NCBI GenBank assembly: GCA_910588465.1
Contig: CAJUOP010000022.1
Coordinates: 1 to 33,554 of the forward strand
Length of the DNA stretch: 33,554 nucleotides
Reading direction: 5' to 3'
Source of the DNA: an uncultured Christensenellaceae bacterium
GTDB taxonomy: Bacteria; Bacillota; Clostridia; Christensenellales; Borkfalkiaceae
How positions within the stretch are numbered: position 1 is the first letter of the stretch; every line of letters starts with the position of its first letter. The notes below the pieces were generated by a model. That model was given only the letters and a program-made list of their open reading frames with translations. It did not search any database and was not told where the DNA came from. This document shows, piece by piece, positions 15,025 to 22,694 of the stretch. The position numbers and the translations under genes are program-made.

Positions 15025-16470
15025 ATGCTGACAGAGGCTTTTCCCAAACTGAATCAAGCGGCGTTCGTGCGTTTGCTGCACGAATTTTTTCGGTCGCCCT
15101 ATTACGGGGCGGTCGTAGTGTTGCTTATGGCGTGTTCGGAACTGTTTTCTCTGGAAATTTTTACGTTTTACTGTTATCTCGCGTTCGGGCTTATCGCCGC
15201 GTTTTTCGACGAGGACCTGCTCGCGTTCGCGCCGCTCGTCTGTTGCGGATACATGACGATTTCCGCGCCCAACAACGTGGGGAAATTTCCCGATTCCGCG
15301 CTGATGAAGTCGCCGCAGTTTACGGTGCACTTTGTATTTTTGTTCAGCGCCGCGGGGATCGCGGTGCTTGCAAGACTGATCGTGATGCTGACGGAGCGGG
15401 AAAAGCGGGGCGTGCCGCGGCTGGTGCAGGGAATGCTGCTGATTGGCATCGCTTACGTTACGGCGGGCGCCTTCGGCGCGACAAGCTGGACGCGTTCGGC
15501 GGGATTCGGCGCGGCGCAGTTCGTCTCGATTGCCGCCGCATATTTCGCCCTGTATTATACGGTGAACTGGAAAACCGTTCCCAAGGATTATTTCGTTACC
15601 TTTATGACCGTGCTCGGCGCGGGCATTGCCGTGGAGGTGATGGGAATGTACGCGCTTCCCGGGGCGGTGGTAGACGGCGTTGTGAACCGCGGAGCCATGT
15701 TTACGGGCTGGGGAATTTATAATAACGTGGGCGCGGTTGCCGCCATGACGATGCCCGCGCCGTTTTACTTTGCCGCGACAAGGCGGCACGGCTGGTTGTT
15801 TTCGGTGCTCGGTACGTGTTATATGCTTGCCGTCGCGCTTTCTCAAAGCCGCGGGGCAATGTTGTTCGGCGCGGCGGTCTATGCCTTCTGCGCCGTGGCG
15901 ACTCTGCTCTATTCCAAGGGCGCGGAGCGCAAAAAAAACTTCGCCGTGTTTGCGGCGGTAGCGTTGGCGCTTATCATCTGCTTTGCCGTGTTTAAAGAGA
16001 AATTGGGCGACATCTTTTCCGCGATCGCGGATATGGGAATGGAATCGAGCGGGCGCAAAAAGATATATGCGGCGTGCTGGGAAAAGTTTTTGAGCCGACC
16101 GCTGTTCGGGGTCGGATTTTACGATACCCCCGGCGGACTTTTGTACGAGGGCGGGATCTGGGATCTGGCGCCCACGCCCGACGACGTGTTTATTCCGCCT
16201 CGCGCGCACAATACTTATTTTCAGTTGATCGCCTCGGGCGGGGCGTTCGCGCTGTTCGCCTATTTTGCGCACCGCATCGAAACGCTGTGGCTGGTGTTCC
16301 GCCGCCCTACGCCGAGAAAAACCTTTTTGGGCTTGTGCGTGCTGGCGCTGCTGCTTACAAGCTTTGTAGACTGCCACTTTTTCAACTTCGGACCCGTCAT
16401 CATTTATTCGGCGCTGCTGCTGTTTATCGAAAAGGACAGCCCCGCGGACAAACGGCTGAAAACCGAATGA
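15025..16470 (+). CDS. O-antigen ligase/polymerase-like membrane protein
   Basis: This 481-residue polytopic protein has about ten to twelve hydrophobic spans. It carries the Wzy_C/WaaL-type signature: SRGAMLFG near residue 275, then a large loop with GVGFYDTPGG and RAHNTYFQLIASGG, where the His of RAHNTY matches the conserved loop histidine. Such proteins polymerise or transfer lipid-linked glycans at the outer face of the membrane. In a Gram-positive cell this would serve a surface polysaccharide or teichoic-type glycan. No glycan cluster surrounds it, so the substrate is open. ATG 15025 is fixed by the promoter; the longer frame from 14974 lies upstream of the RNA start. Confidence 0.82.
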   Translation: MLTEAFPKLNQAAFVRLLHEFFRSPYYGAVVVLLMACSELFSLEIFTFYCYLAFGLIAAFFDEDLLAFAPLVCCGYMTISAPNNVGKFPDSALMKSPQFTVHFVFLFSAAGIAVLARLIVMLTEREKRGVPRLVQGMLLIGIAYVTAGAFGATSWTRSAGFGAAQFVSIAAAYFALYYTVNWKTVPKDYFVTFMTVLGAGIAVEVMGMYALPGAVVDGVVNRGAMFTGWGIYNNVGAVAAMTMPAPFYFAATRRHGWLFSVLGTCYMLAVALSQSRGAMLFGAAVYAFCAVATLLYSKGAERKKNFAVFAAVALALIICFAVFKEKLGDIFSAIADMGMESSGRKKIYAACWEKFLSRPLFGVGFYDTPGGLLYEGGIWDLAPTPDDVFIPPRAHNTYFQLIASGGAFALFAYFAHRIETLWLVFRRPTPRKTFLGLCVLALLLTSFVDCHFFNFGPVIIYSALLLFIEKDSPADKRLKTE

Positions 16471-16487
16471 CCGAATAAAAAGCAATC

Positions 16488-16582
16488 AATAAGTAAACCC
16501 CCCGAAGCTCGCGCTTCGGGGGATTCACTATATGATAAGGGGGAAAATTATGAGCTGTATGATTGGGTCGCACCTGTTTTGT
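16488..16582 (-). ncRNA. candidate trans-acting small RNA with exposed C-runs
   Basis: A consensus promoter on the minus strand predicts a start near 16582. The RNA would run about 93 nt to the hairpin at 16522-16498. The body before the hairpin is mostly unpaired and holds CGACCCAATC and TTTTCCCCCTTATC, the second being complementary to an AAGGGGGAAAA ribosome-binding-site-like sequence. This architecture (C-rich single-stranded motifs plus a terminator stem) resembles RsaE/RoxS-type sRNAs of Bacillota, but no sequence homology is claimed. No start-codon-led frame of useful length lies on this strand. Confidence 0.5.
16498..16522. terminator. GC hairpin shared by the ligase gene and the minus-strand RNA
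   Basis: A 10-11-bp stem CCCCCGAAGC / GCTTCGGGGG with a 4-base loop. The plus side lacks a T-run. The minus side continues TTTACTTATTGATTGCTTTTT, so it fits best as the 3' end of the minus-strand RNA. Confidence 0.65.
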
Positions 16583-16588
16583 GATTCT

Positions 16589-16617
16589 ATTATATGACAT
16601 TTATACGCAAAGGTCAA
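16589..16617 (-). promoter_or_regulatory. promoter of the candidate small RNA
   Basis: On the minus strand TTGACC (16617-16612), 17 bases, TATAAT (16594-16589). It points away from spmB and into the 100 bases before the ligase gene's end, where no protein gene lies on this strand. Confidence 0.75.
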
Positions 16618-16719
16618 CAAAATTGCAAAAATTTTTTGAAAATTTTTTTACTGTTCCTTCTATTCGTTTCTCGCTAAAATCTCACAAATTCCAATAAAAT
16701 TCCGTATTTTATTAACATT

Positions 16720-17232
16720 TTACAGGAAACGGCACAGGAAACAGCCCAAAATCACGGCAGAAAAGTTGGCGAGCAGCGAAATCGCGATCGGAACGAAGAT
16801 TTTTTTCTTTTTTACGTCGCTGAAATATACGGCGGAAATATAAAATACGGTTTCTCCAGAGCCGTAAGAGACGCAGGCGCACCGCCCGATATAGCTGTCC
16901 GCGCCGTAAGCGTTTAATATTTCGGAGAGCAGCGCGGTAGAGCCGCTGCCGGAAAAGGGCTTCATGAGCACAAGCTTGGAAATTTCGGGCGGAATGCCCA
17001 GCGCGCGGAAGGCGGGGGAAAGCAGTTGGGTCAGATATCCCGAAAGCCCGCTCCGTTCGAACAGCTCGGAAAGCATTAAAATCGCGGCAAGGTAAGGAAA
17101 GAGGGAGAGCACCAGCGGCACCGCTTCCTTTACGCCGCCCGTAAAGCAGTCGTAAAGCTTCACTTTTTTGATCAGCGCATAGCCGAAAACCAGCAAAAAC
17201 AAAAGGGGAACGATCAACGCAAAGTATTTCAC
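16720..17232 (-). CDS. spmB: spore maturation protein B
   Basis: SpmB is a membrane protein needed with SpmA for normal dehydration of the spore core in Bacillus. The 170 residues hold about five hydrophobic spans. They include the conserved-looking LVLMKPFSGSGSTALLSEIL (near 89-108) and YGADSYIGRCACVSYGSGETVFYI (near 110-133) segments of the nucleoside-recognition/gate domain. The start is GTG 17232, overlapping the spmA stop as GTGA, so the two are translationally coupled. The 100 bases downstream are AT-rich with no gene. Confidence 0.9.
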   Translation of the reverse strand: MKYFALIVPLLFLLVFGYALIKKVKLYDCFTGGVKEAVPLVLSLFPYLAAILMLSELFERSGLSGYLTQLLSPAFRALGIPPEISKLVLMKPFSGSGSTALLSEILNAYGADSYIGRCACVSYGSGETVFYISAVYFSDVKKKKIFVPIAISLLANFSAVILGCFLCRFL

Positions 17233-17795
17233 CGTTTCGTTCTCCGTTTGTGCAGTTTTGCAAAAATCAGCATGAGCGCGACGCCTGTCACGGACGAGAA
17301 CAGCGTGGCGATCAGGGTGGGGAGCAGGATATCGGAAGCGTTTAAGGAGCCCGCCGCAAGGCGCAAAGCAATTACCGTGGTGGGCAAAAGCTGCAAGCTG
17401 GTGGCGTTTAAAACAAACAGCATATCGGCGGCGTAACGGTTTTGCGCGGCGTAAAACTTTTCTACCGCCTTTACGCCGAGCGGCGTGGGTGCGCCGGGGA
17501 GCCCCAAAAGATTGGCGGAAAGATTTCCGCTGGCGTAAAAAAGCGCCTCTCTATCGTCGGAGCGGAACAGCCTTTTTGCCAAGGGAAATACGGCGCGGGA
17601 AAGCTTGGCGGAAAGTCCGCTCTCTTCGAGCACCTTAAAAAAGCCCAGCCAAACGCAATAAACGGCAAGCAGGGCAAGGGAAAGCGCGCCCGCCTTTTCC
17701 GCGCCCGATAGCAGCGCGGGTAAAAATCCGTTCGGATCGAAGCATAAAAATAAAAAAGCGGAAACAAAAAACACCGCGACGAAAATACCGTTCAC
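17229..17795 (-). CDS. spmA: spore maturation protein A
   Basis: SpmA is the partner of SpmB in spore core dehydration. The 188-residue product from GTG 17795 shows the family pattern: WLGFFKVLEESGLSAKLSR, then NLSANLLGLPGAPTPLGVKAVE, then LNATSLQLLPTTVIALRLAAGS and LLPTLIATLFSSVTG. GTG 17795 fits the usual N-terminal helix. The open frame to 17984 runs back through a terminator-like hairpin and repeat sequence and is not credible. TACAAT lies five bases before the GTG, so this may be a further leaderless gene, although its -35 (TTCATA, 18-base spacer) is poor. Confidence 0.85.
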   Translation of the reverse strand: MNGIFVAVFFVSAFLFLCFDPNGFLPALLSGAEKAGALSLALLAVYCVWLGFFKVLEESGLSAKLSRAVFPLAKRLFRSDDREALFYASGNLSANLLGLPGAPTPLGVKAVEKFYAAQNRYAADMLFVLNATSLQLLPTTVIALRLAAGSLNASDILLPTLIATLFSSVTGVALMLIFAKLHKRRTKR

Positions 17796-17808
17796 GGTGA
17801 ATTGTATG

Positions 17809-17844
17809 AAAAAAGCGGACGGATTATGAATGTTTGTCCGCTTT
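17809..17844 (-). terminator. terminator-like hairpin just upstream of spmA
   Basis: A 9-bp stem AAAGCGGAC / GTCCGCTTT with a 15-base loop is followed on the minus strand by six T. It would stop minus-strand RNA arriving from the repeat region and it overlaps the probable spmA promoter. Confidence 0.5.
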
Positions 17845-18210
17845 GGTTGTCGCATTTGCGCCGCCGTTATCTGCTGTTCGTGCTTCGCTCCGTGGGATTC
17901 TCGCGGTGCGTTGCCGCACCTCAGAATGACAAAACGGCGGCAGTATGCGAAGCGGCGAAAAGCGGGCGTCACGCTGCGGGGCAATGAAAAGTGCGGCGTT
18001 ACGTAATTCAGAGGGAGAACGAAACGTTCAGCAGGTGAACGTTTGTCATTCAGAGGGAGCGAAGCGACCGAAGGAATCTTAATAGCGTTTCGTCACGCTG
18101 CGTGGCAATGAAAAGCGGACGGTTATGTCATTCAGAGGGAGTGAAGCGACCGAAGGAATCTTAATAGCGTTTGTCATTCTGAGGCGAACGCCGAAGAATC
18201 CCACGGGGCG
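17811..18210. repeat. intergenic block of degenerate tandem and palindromic repeats (copy A)
   Basis: No gene is seen in this roughly 420-base gap. Two 46-bp copies beginning GTCATTCAGAGGGAG (18045-18090 and 18127-18172) differ at one base. A second module beginning CGTCACGCTGCG occurs at 17967 and 18091, giving a period near 82. GTGGGATTCTCGCGGTGCG...CACCTCAGAATGAC (17892-17930) and GTCATTCTGAGGCG...GAATCCCAC (18173-18204) are inverse-oriented members of the same family. AAAAGCGGACGG occurs at both 17811 and 18111. Confidence 0.85.
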
Positions 18211-18218
18211 TTTTTAAT

Positions 18219-19079
18219 TCAGTTTTCGATTTTCGAAATCATATATCTTCCCACGGCGTAAAGCAGCTTCGTCGCTTCGGTTTGCAGCTCGAGGGGGAAT
18301 TTCATAATTCCCAGCCCCGCCTCGAACGTGAAATCGCCGTTATAGTTCGTCTCTTTCAGCGCGTTTAATATGTCGTTCCAGTGAATGCTGCCCGTATAGG
18401 GAATCGTGTGCCAATCGCTCTTTTTATCGTTGTCGTGCACGTGCAGGCATCGCAACCGACCTTTCAGCGCGCGGATCAGCTCTACGGCGGAAACGCAGTC
18501 TCCCAGCATTTCGGCGTGTCCGATATCGAGGCAGGCAACGAACGTTTCGGGGTCGAGCAGGTTTAAATGGCGTTCGAAGTCCTCCGCCGTGGCGCAGGCG
18601 GCGGGAACGGCTCGTTTTTGTTCCTGCGAATAATTCCACATATTTTCCACTGCGATTTTTACGTTCAGCTGTTTGGCGTGTTTTTCCAGCGGACGGTAAA
18701 GCTTTTCGGCGTTTTCCTCTGCGGACCAGTCGTTGCAGGGGTGGATCACGCAGGCTTCTCCCCCCAGCAGCGCGGTAACTTCCAGCGAACGGATCAAATA
18801 ATCGTTCAGCATGGTTTCGTTCCAGGCGGTGTTGTTTATTCTGATCGATGGGAAGGGGGCGTGCGTCTGATTGCAAACGATTCCCGCTTTTTCCGCCGCG
18901 GCGCGCAGTGCGGAGCACGTCTGTTTATAGTCTGCGCGCGTCATGGGGTCGTCGGGCTGTTCCGCCATGTCGAACATGGTAAAGTCGTATGCGTCGAATC
19001 CGATTTCGGCAAGTTTTCTGACACCGTTTTCGTAGCCGAACGCGCGTTGCATTAACAGCGACTGGGTAGATAATAACAT
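18219..19079 (-). CDS. sugar phosphate isomerase/epimerase-like TIM-barrel protein
   Basis: The 286-residue protein belongs to the xylose-isomerase-like AP endonuclease-2 fold. Metal-site phrases appear in order: QTHAPFP (near 72), AVENMWNY (Glu near 145), CLDIGHAEM (near 178-186), HVHDNDKK..WH (near 215-227) and FTFEAG (Glu near 260). Such enzymes isomerise or epimerise sugars or inositols, or cleave abasic DNA; the closest feel is IolE/IolI-like sugar enzymes. ATG 19079 has GAGGTGA upstream and a promoter at 19127-19099; the longer frame to 19127 begins upstream of that promoter's start. No sugar operon surrounds it. Confidence 0.82.
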   Translation of the reverse strand: MLLSTQSLLMQRAFGYENGVRKLAEIGFDAYDFTMFDMAEQPDDPMTRADYKQTCSALRAAAEKAGIVCNQTHAPFPSIRINNTAWNETMLNDYLIRSLEVTALLGGEACVIHPCNDWSAEENAEKLYRPLEKHAKQLNVKIAVENMWNYSQEQKRAVPAACATAEDFERHLNLLDPETFVACLDIGHAEMLGDCVSAVELIRALKGRLRCLHVHDNDKKSDWHTIPYTGSIHWNDILNALKETNYNGDFTFEAGLGIMKFPLELQTEATKLLYAVGRYMISKIEN

Positions 19080-19098
19080 AAATTCACCTCGTTTAAAA

Positions 19099-19127
19099 AT
19101 TATATCATAACGGGGGAAGAATGACAA
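19099..19127 (-). promoter_or_regulatory. promoter of the isomerase-like gene
   Basis: TTGTCA (19127-19122), 17 bases, TATAAT (19104-19099) on the minus strand, inside the 51-base gap after the HTH regulator gene. The isomerase gene is therefore probably transcribed independently of the regulator. Confidence 0.78.
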
Positions 19128-19130
19128 ATG

Positions 19131-19562
19131 TTATTGTTCTCTTCCTAATATAAAATCCACCGAACAATCGAAATATTCGGCAAGCTTTATTAAGTTTTCG
19201 ACGGAAGGTAAATGCCTTCCGCGTTTCCATTCATAAAAAACGCTTCTGGAAATTTTGGCTGCCGTATAAATACTGTTATCCGTACACCCAAAGTGAATTT
19301 TTAATTCATTTAACCTTTGCGGAAACGGCGGACAGGAGAAATATTCTTTTTTCTCGAAATCGTCGGTTCGTCCTAAAAGATAATCTAACGAGCAATGGAA
19401 GAAATCCGCCATTTTAATCGCATTTTCAACGGTAGGTAATTTTTCATTTTTTAAATAATCTGTAATTCTGCTGGCGCTTATGCCTAAACTGATTGCCAAA
19501 GTTTTTTGGTCATAATTGCAATCAAAAATTAGCTCTTTTAAAGATTCTGCAAAGTTCGACAT
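19131..19562 (-). CDS. tandem-HTH XRE-family transcriptional regulator
   Basis: The 143-residue protein consists of two Cro/C1-type helix-turn-helix domains in series (about residues 5-65 and 80-143). They look like an internal duplication: LPTVENAIKMADFFHCSLDYLLGR in the first matches LPSVENLIKLAEYFDCSVDFILGR in the second. No ligand or enzyme domain is present, and no membrane part. GGTGA precedes ATG 19562. The gene is AT-rich relative to neighbours, suggesting transfer together with the small gene at 19701. It faces that gene across a symmetrical operator, so it most likely represses both promoters. Confidence 0.9.
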   Translation of the reverse strand: MSNFAESLKELIFDCNYDQKTLAISLGISASRITDYLKNEKLPTVENAIKMADFFHCSLDYLLGRTDDFEKKEYFSCPPFPQRLNELKIHFGCTDNSIYTAAKISRSVFYEWKRGRHLPSVENLIKLAEYFDCSVDFILGREQ

Positions 19563-19599
19563 TTTTCACCAAATAAAGTGCTTCGTTTAAAAATATTAT

Positions 19600-19643
19600 G
19601 TCCGATTCTCAGAAATAAACGCTTGCAATTCTGAGAATCGGAC
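19600..19643. promoter_or_regulatory. paired operator for the tandem-HTH regulator
   Basis: GTCCGATTCTCAGAA (19600-19614) and its exact inverse TTCTGAGAATCGGAC (19629-19643) are 14 bases apart. Similarity continues outward through AAATATTAT with a small indel. Each arm contains a 9-bp palindrome, TTCT-N-AGAA (19606-19614 and 19629-19637), 23 bp apart. The right arm fills the spacer of the plus-strand promoter. The left arm sits against a minus-strand TAATAT/CATAAT box leading to the regulator gene. Confidence 0.8.
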
Positions 19644-19651
19644 CTTATAAT
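19623..19651 (+). promoter_or_regulatory. promoter of the 65-residue gene
   Basis: TTGCAA (19623-19628), 17 bases, TATAAT (19646-19651). The spacer is occupied by the operator arm TTCTGAGAATCGGAC, so bound regulator would block polymerase. Confidence 0.85.
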
Positions 19652-19700
19652 ATTTGTGTGCACAAGAAACGCATAAGTGAAAAATTAAGGAGATACCATT

Positions 19701-19898
19701 ATGAAACAAACCAAAACCGTAAAAGAAATTACCGTTAATGCCGCCCATGAAGCGCCGATAGAAGCAAGCGATTTAATCGTAGAAATAGAACCGCTTTTGC
19801 GCGAATATTTTGTCGGTGATTTTTCGTTTGACAAACGGGGTGTTTTATATCGTCTGTTAAACGGACAGTCGTTCCGAATCATTGCCCAAAAAGTCTGA
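19701..19898 (+). CDS. 65-residue protein under divergent HTH control, unknown
   Basis: This is a small acidic N-terminal, basic C-terminal protein. The middle (EASDLIVEIEPLLREYF) looks helical and the end (YRLLNGQSFRIIAQKV) resembles a short basic/hydrophobic element. AAGGAG lies 8 bases before ATG 19701. The gene is AT-rich like the regulator it faces and is followed by the metG promoter, so it is probably a one-gene unit. I recognise no family. With the operator arrangement it could be an effector, an anti-repressor or a small toxin-like partner, but nothing in the sequence decides. Confidence 0.75.
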   Translation: MKQTKTVKEITVNAAHEAPIEASDLIVEIEPLLREYFVGDFSFDKRGVLYRLLNGQSFRIIAQKV

Positions 19899-19918
19899 TT
19901 CATTTCGAATTAAATCCG

Positions 19919-19947
19919 TTTACATTTTATAAAAAATAGAGTATAAT
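19919..19947 (+). promoter_or_regulatory. promoter of metG-tatD-radical SAM
   Basis: TTTACA (19919-19924), 17 bases, TATAAT (19942-19947). The leader is only about 24 nt with GCGGAGG before ATG 19978, so there is no room for a T-box or SAM riboswitch. Confidence 0.88.
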
Positions 19948-19977
19948 AGGGCGGAACAAAGCTTTGCGGAGGCGAAT

Positions 19978-21939
19978 ATGGAACGCAAAAAATATTACAT
20001 TACCACTCCCATCTATTATCCCAGCGGAAACTGGCATATCGGGCATTGCTATACCACGGTCATTTGCGACGCGCTGGCGCGCTTTCATAAGATGCTCGGC
20101 GAGGACGTGTTCTTTTTAACGGGCACGGACGAGCACGGACAGAAAGTGGAAAAAGAGGCGTTAAAGCGCAATATCACGCCCATGGAATTTATCAATCCGC
20201 TTGTGGCGCAGCTGAAAGATATGTGGAAGCTGCTCGATATTTCGTACGACCGATTTATCCGAACCACGGACAGGGACCACGAGGAGTGCGTGCAAAAGAT
20301 TTATCAAAAGCTGTACGACAGCGGCGATATATACAAATCGGAATACAGCGGATATTATTGCACGCCCTGTGAAAGCATGTGGACGGAAGCGCAGTTAAAG
20401 GACGGCAAGTGCCCCGATTGCGGCCGTCCCGTTACGCTGCAAAAGGAGGAGAGTTACTTCCTGCGGATCTCCAAATACGCGCCCCGCATTTTAAAGCTTT
20501 ACGAGGACAACCCCGAGTTTTTACAGCCCAAGTCGCGCGTAAACGAGATGATAAACAACTTTTTAAAACCGGGGCTCAACGATCTTTGCGTTTCGCGCAC
20601 CTCGGTAAAGTGGGGCGTGCCGCTGCCCTTCGATAAAAAGCACTGCGCTTACGTGTGGATCGACGCGCTCTCCAACTATATCTCCGCGCTCGGCTATTTA
20701 AGCGAGGACGATTCGCTTTACAAAAAATATTGGGCGGCTGATTTGCACCTTGTCGGTAAGGAGATCGTGCGCTTTCACGCCATCGTATGGCCCGCCATTT
20801 TAATGGCGCTGGGGCTGCCGCTCCCGAAGCAGATTTACGGACACGGGTGGCTCCTGATCAACGGAGACAAGCTTTCCAAAAGCAAGCAGGACGTCGTTTC
20901 CGTACAGCTTACCGACCCTTACGGGCTGGTAAAGCGGTACGGCGCGGACGCCGTGCGCTACTTTCTGCTCCGCGAGATCCCGTTCGGAAGCGACGGCGAA
21001 TACACCAACGAACGGCTGTTAAACCGCATCAATTCCGACCTTGCCAACGATTTGGGCAATCTGGTTTCGCGCACGTGCGCGATGATCGGGCAGTACTTCG
21101 GCGGCGAGCTTCCCGCCCGCGGCAAGGAGGAGGGCACGGACGGCGAGCTTATTTCGCTTGCCGACGGACTGTTCGAAAAGTTAAAGCGCGCCATGGACAG
21201 GCTGAACGCGCCCGAGGCGCTTTCGGAAATTTTTGCGCTTGTCTCCCGCGCGAATAAATATATCGACGAGACGACGCCCTGGATCCTCGCCAAGGACGAG
21301 GACAAGCGCGCGCGGCTGGGCGCGGTGCTGTACAATCTTGCCGAAACGGTGCGCATCTGCGCCGTGGCGTTAAAGCCGTTTTTGACGCAGGCGCCCGAAA
21401 AGATTTTAACCGCGCTGTCGTTCGATGCGTCCGCGGGCTTCGAAACGCTTGCGTTCGGCGGCTTGCAGGCGGGCGTTAAGGTGGAAAAGCTTGCGCCGCT
21501 CTTCCCGCGGATCGACGTAAAAAAGGAGCTTGCCGAGGTCGCTTCACTCGTAACGGCGGAGCAGGCGAAAAAGAAAGAGAAACAAGAGGAGCCGAAGATG
21601 GAAACGGTAACGAAGGAAATCACGATAGACGACTTTGATAAAGTAGAGCTGAAAGTGGGCGAGGTGATCGCGTGCGAGCGGGTGGAAAAATCGGACAAGC
21701 TTTTGCACGAAACGGTGAAAATCGGCGAGGAGATACGCTCCGTTGTCTCGGGGATCGCCAAGCATTACACGCCCGAGGAGATGGTCGGGAAAAAGGTGAT
21801 CGTCGTCGCCAACTTAAAGCCCGTAAAGCTGCGGGGGGTGCTGTCCGAGGGCATGATTTTATGCGCCGAGGATAAGGACGGAAACCTCAGCCTGATCTCC
21901 CCCGAAAAGCCGTTCGAAAGCGGCGGGTCGGTAAGATGA
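19978..21939 (+). CDS. metG: methionyl-tRNA synthetase with C-terminal tRNA-binding domain
   Basis: MetG charges tRNA-Met. The 653 residues comprise a class I Rossmann core with HIGH-type NWHIGH (residues 18-23), a zinc knuckle with Cys128, 131, 145 and 148, and the signature GDKLSKSK near residue 300 (KLSKS in place of KMSKS). An anticodon-binding helical domain follows. After a Lys/Glu-rich linker comes an EMAPII-like tRNA-binding domain (about 545-653: VELKVGEVIACERVEKSDKLL and GIAKHYTPEEMVGKKVIVVANL). It overlaps tatD by four bases, as in the conserved metS-yabD order. Confidence 0.97.
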   Translation: MERKKYYITTPIYYPSGNWHIGHCYTTVICDALARFHKMLGEDVFFLTGTDEHGQKVEKEALKRNITPMEFINPLVAQLKDMWKLLDISYDRFIRTTDRDHEECVQKIYQKLYDSGDIYKSEYSGYYCTPCESMWTEAQLKDGKCPDCGRPVTLQKEESYFLRISKYAPRILKLYEDNPEFLQPKSRVNEMINNFLKPGLNDLCVSRTSVKWGVPLPFDKKHCAYVWIDALSNYISALGYLSEDDSLYKKYWAADLHLVGKEIVRFHAIVWPAILMALGLPLPKQIYGHGWLLINGDKLSKSKQDVVSVQLTDPYGLVKRYGADAVRYFLLREIPFGSDGEYTNERLLNRINSDLANDLGNLVSRTCAMIGQYFGGELPARGKEEGTDGELISLADGLFEKLKRAMDRLNAPEALSEIFALVSRANKYIDETTPWILAKDEDKRARLGAVLYNLAETVRICAVALKPFLTQAPEKILTALSFDASAGFETLAFGGLQAGVKVEKLAPLFPRIDVKKELAEVASLVTAEQAKKKEKQEEPKMETVTKEITIDDFDKVELKVGEVIACERVEKSDKLLHETVKIGEEIRSVVSGIAKHYTPEEMVGKKVIVVANLKPVKLRGVLSEGMILCAEDKDGNLSLISPEKPFESGGSVR

Positions 21940-22694
21940 TCGACGTGCATGCGCACTTCGCGGAGGAGGACTATACCTTCCCCGAGGAGTGGGACAAAAT
22001 ACGGGCGGCGGGCGTGCGGACGGTGATCCTTGCGGGCGACAACGCGGCGCACAGCCGTATGCACCGCGACTTTTGCCGCGATCACGACGGCGCGTACTTC
22101 TGCGCGGGGATACACCCGCTGGAAGCGAACGCGCACGGTGCGGTCCCGCTCGAACCTTTGCGGGAATTGCTCGCGGACGAAAGGTGCGTCGCGCTGGGGG
22201 AAATCGGGCTGGACTATCATTATCCCGATACGGACAGGGCGGCGCAGCGGGAGCTGTTTATCGCGCAGTTAAAGCTTGCGGAGGAGTTTTCTCTGCCCGT
22301 GCAGATTCATTCGCGCGACGGCGCGGCGGATATGCTCGCCCTGCTGCGGGAGCATAAAAGCTTGCTTTCGCGCGGGTTTTTATTGCATTGCTACTCGCAC
22401 GGCGCGGACATGGTGCCGTCCTTTTGCGATTTGGGTGCTTATTTTTCGTTCGGCGGCGTGGCGTGCTTTAAAAACGCGAAGAGTGTTTGGGAGAGCGTTC
22501 GGGCGGTCCCGCTCGATTTGATTTTAACGGAAACGGACAGCCCCTATCTTTCGCCCCTGCGCGGGGAAAAGAACACGCCCGCCAACATTCCGCTCGTGGC
22601 GGAAAAGCTTGCCGAGCTGAAAGGGGTTTCGGTCGCGGAGTTGAAGGAGGCGGTACGGGCGAACGCAAAGCGCCTGTTTCCGAAGTTGAAATGA
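21936..22694 (+). CDS. tatD: TatD-family metal-dependent hydrolase/DNase
   Basis: TatD proteins are two-metal amidohydrolase-fold nucleases linked to DNA repair. The 252 residues show IDVHAHF (metal His pair, residues 2-8), GIHPLEA (near 55), ALGEIGLDYHYP (bridging Glu, near 88-99), QIHSRDGAADML (near 126), HCYSHGADM and LTETDSPYLSP (Asp near 204). The set of metal ligands is complete. It overlaps metG before it and the radical SAM gene after it, both by four bases. Confidence 0.95.
   Translation: MIDVHAHFAEEDYTFPEEWDKIRAAGVRTVILAGDNAAHSRMHRDFCRDHDGAYFCAGIHPLEANAHGAVPLEPLRELLADERCVALGEIGLDYHYPDTDRAAQRELFIAQLKLAEEFSLPVQIHSRDGAADMLALLREHKSLLSRGFLLHCYSHGADMVPSFCDLGAYFSFGGVACFKNAKSVWESVRAVPLDLILTETDSPYLSPLRGEKNTPANIPLVAEKLAELKGVSVAELKEAVRANAKRLFPKLK

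Noticed and set aside
14995..16485. Minus-strand frame of 496 codons opposite the O-antigen-ligase-like gene
   Set aside because: It is His/Arg-rich with no start signals and no motif. The plus-strand frame shows membrane spans and family motifs.
16550..16597. 15-residue plus-strand ORF with a strong AAGGGGG Shine-Dalgarno six bases upstream
   Set aside because: It has no plus-strand promoter and follows a hairpin. The SD-like sequence is what one expects opposite the C-run of the minus-strand RNA. Kept as the main alternative to the sRNA reading.
18045..18172. Two 46-bp repeats resembling a CRISPR array
   Set aside because: There are only two copies, the intervening sequence is itself a repeat of neighbouring sequence and not a unique spacer, and there are no cas genes.
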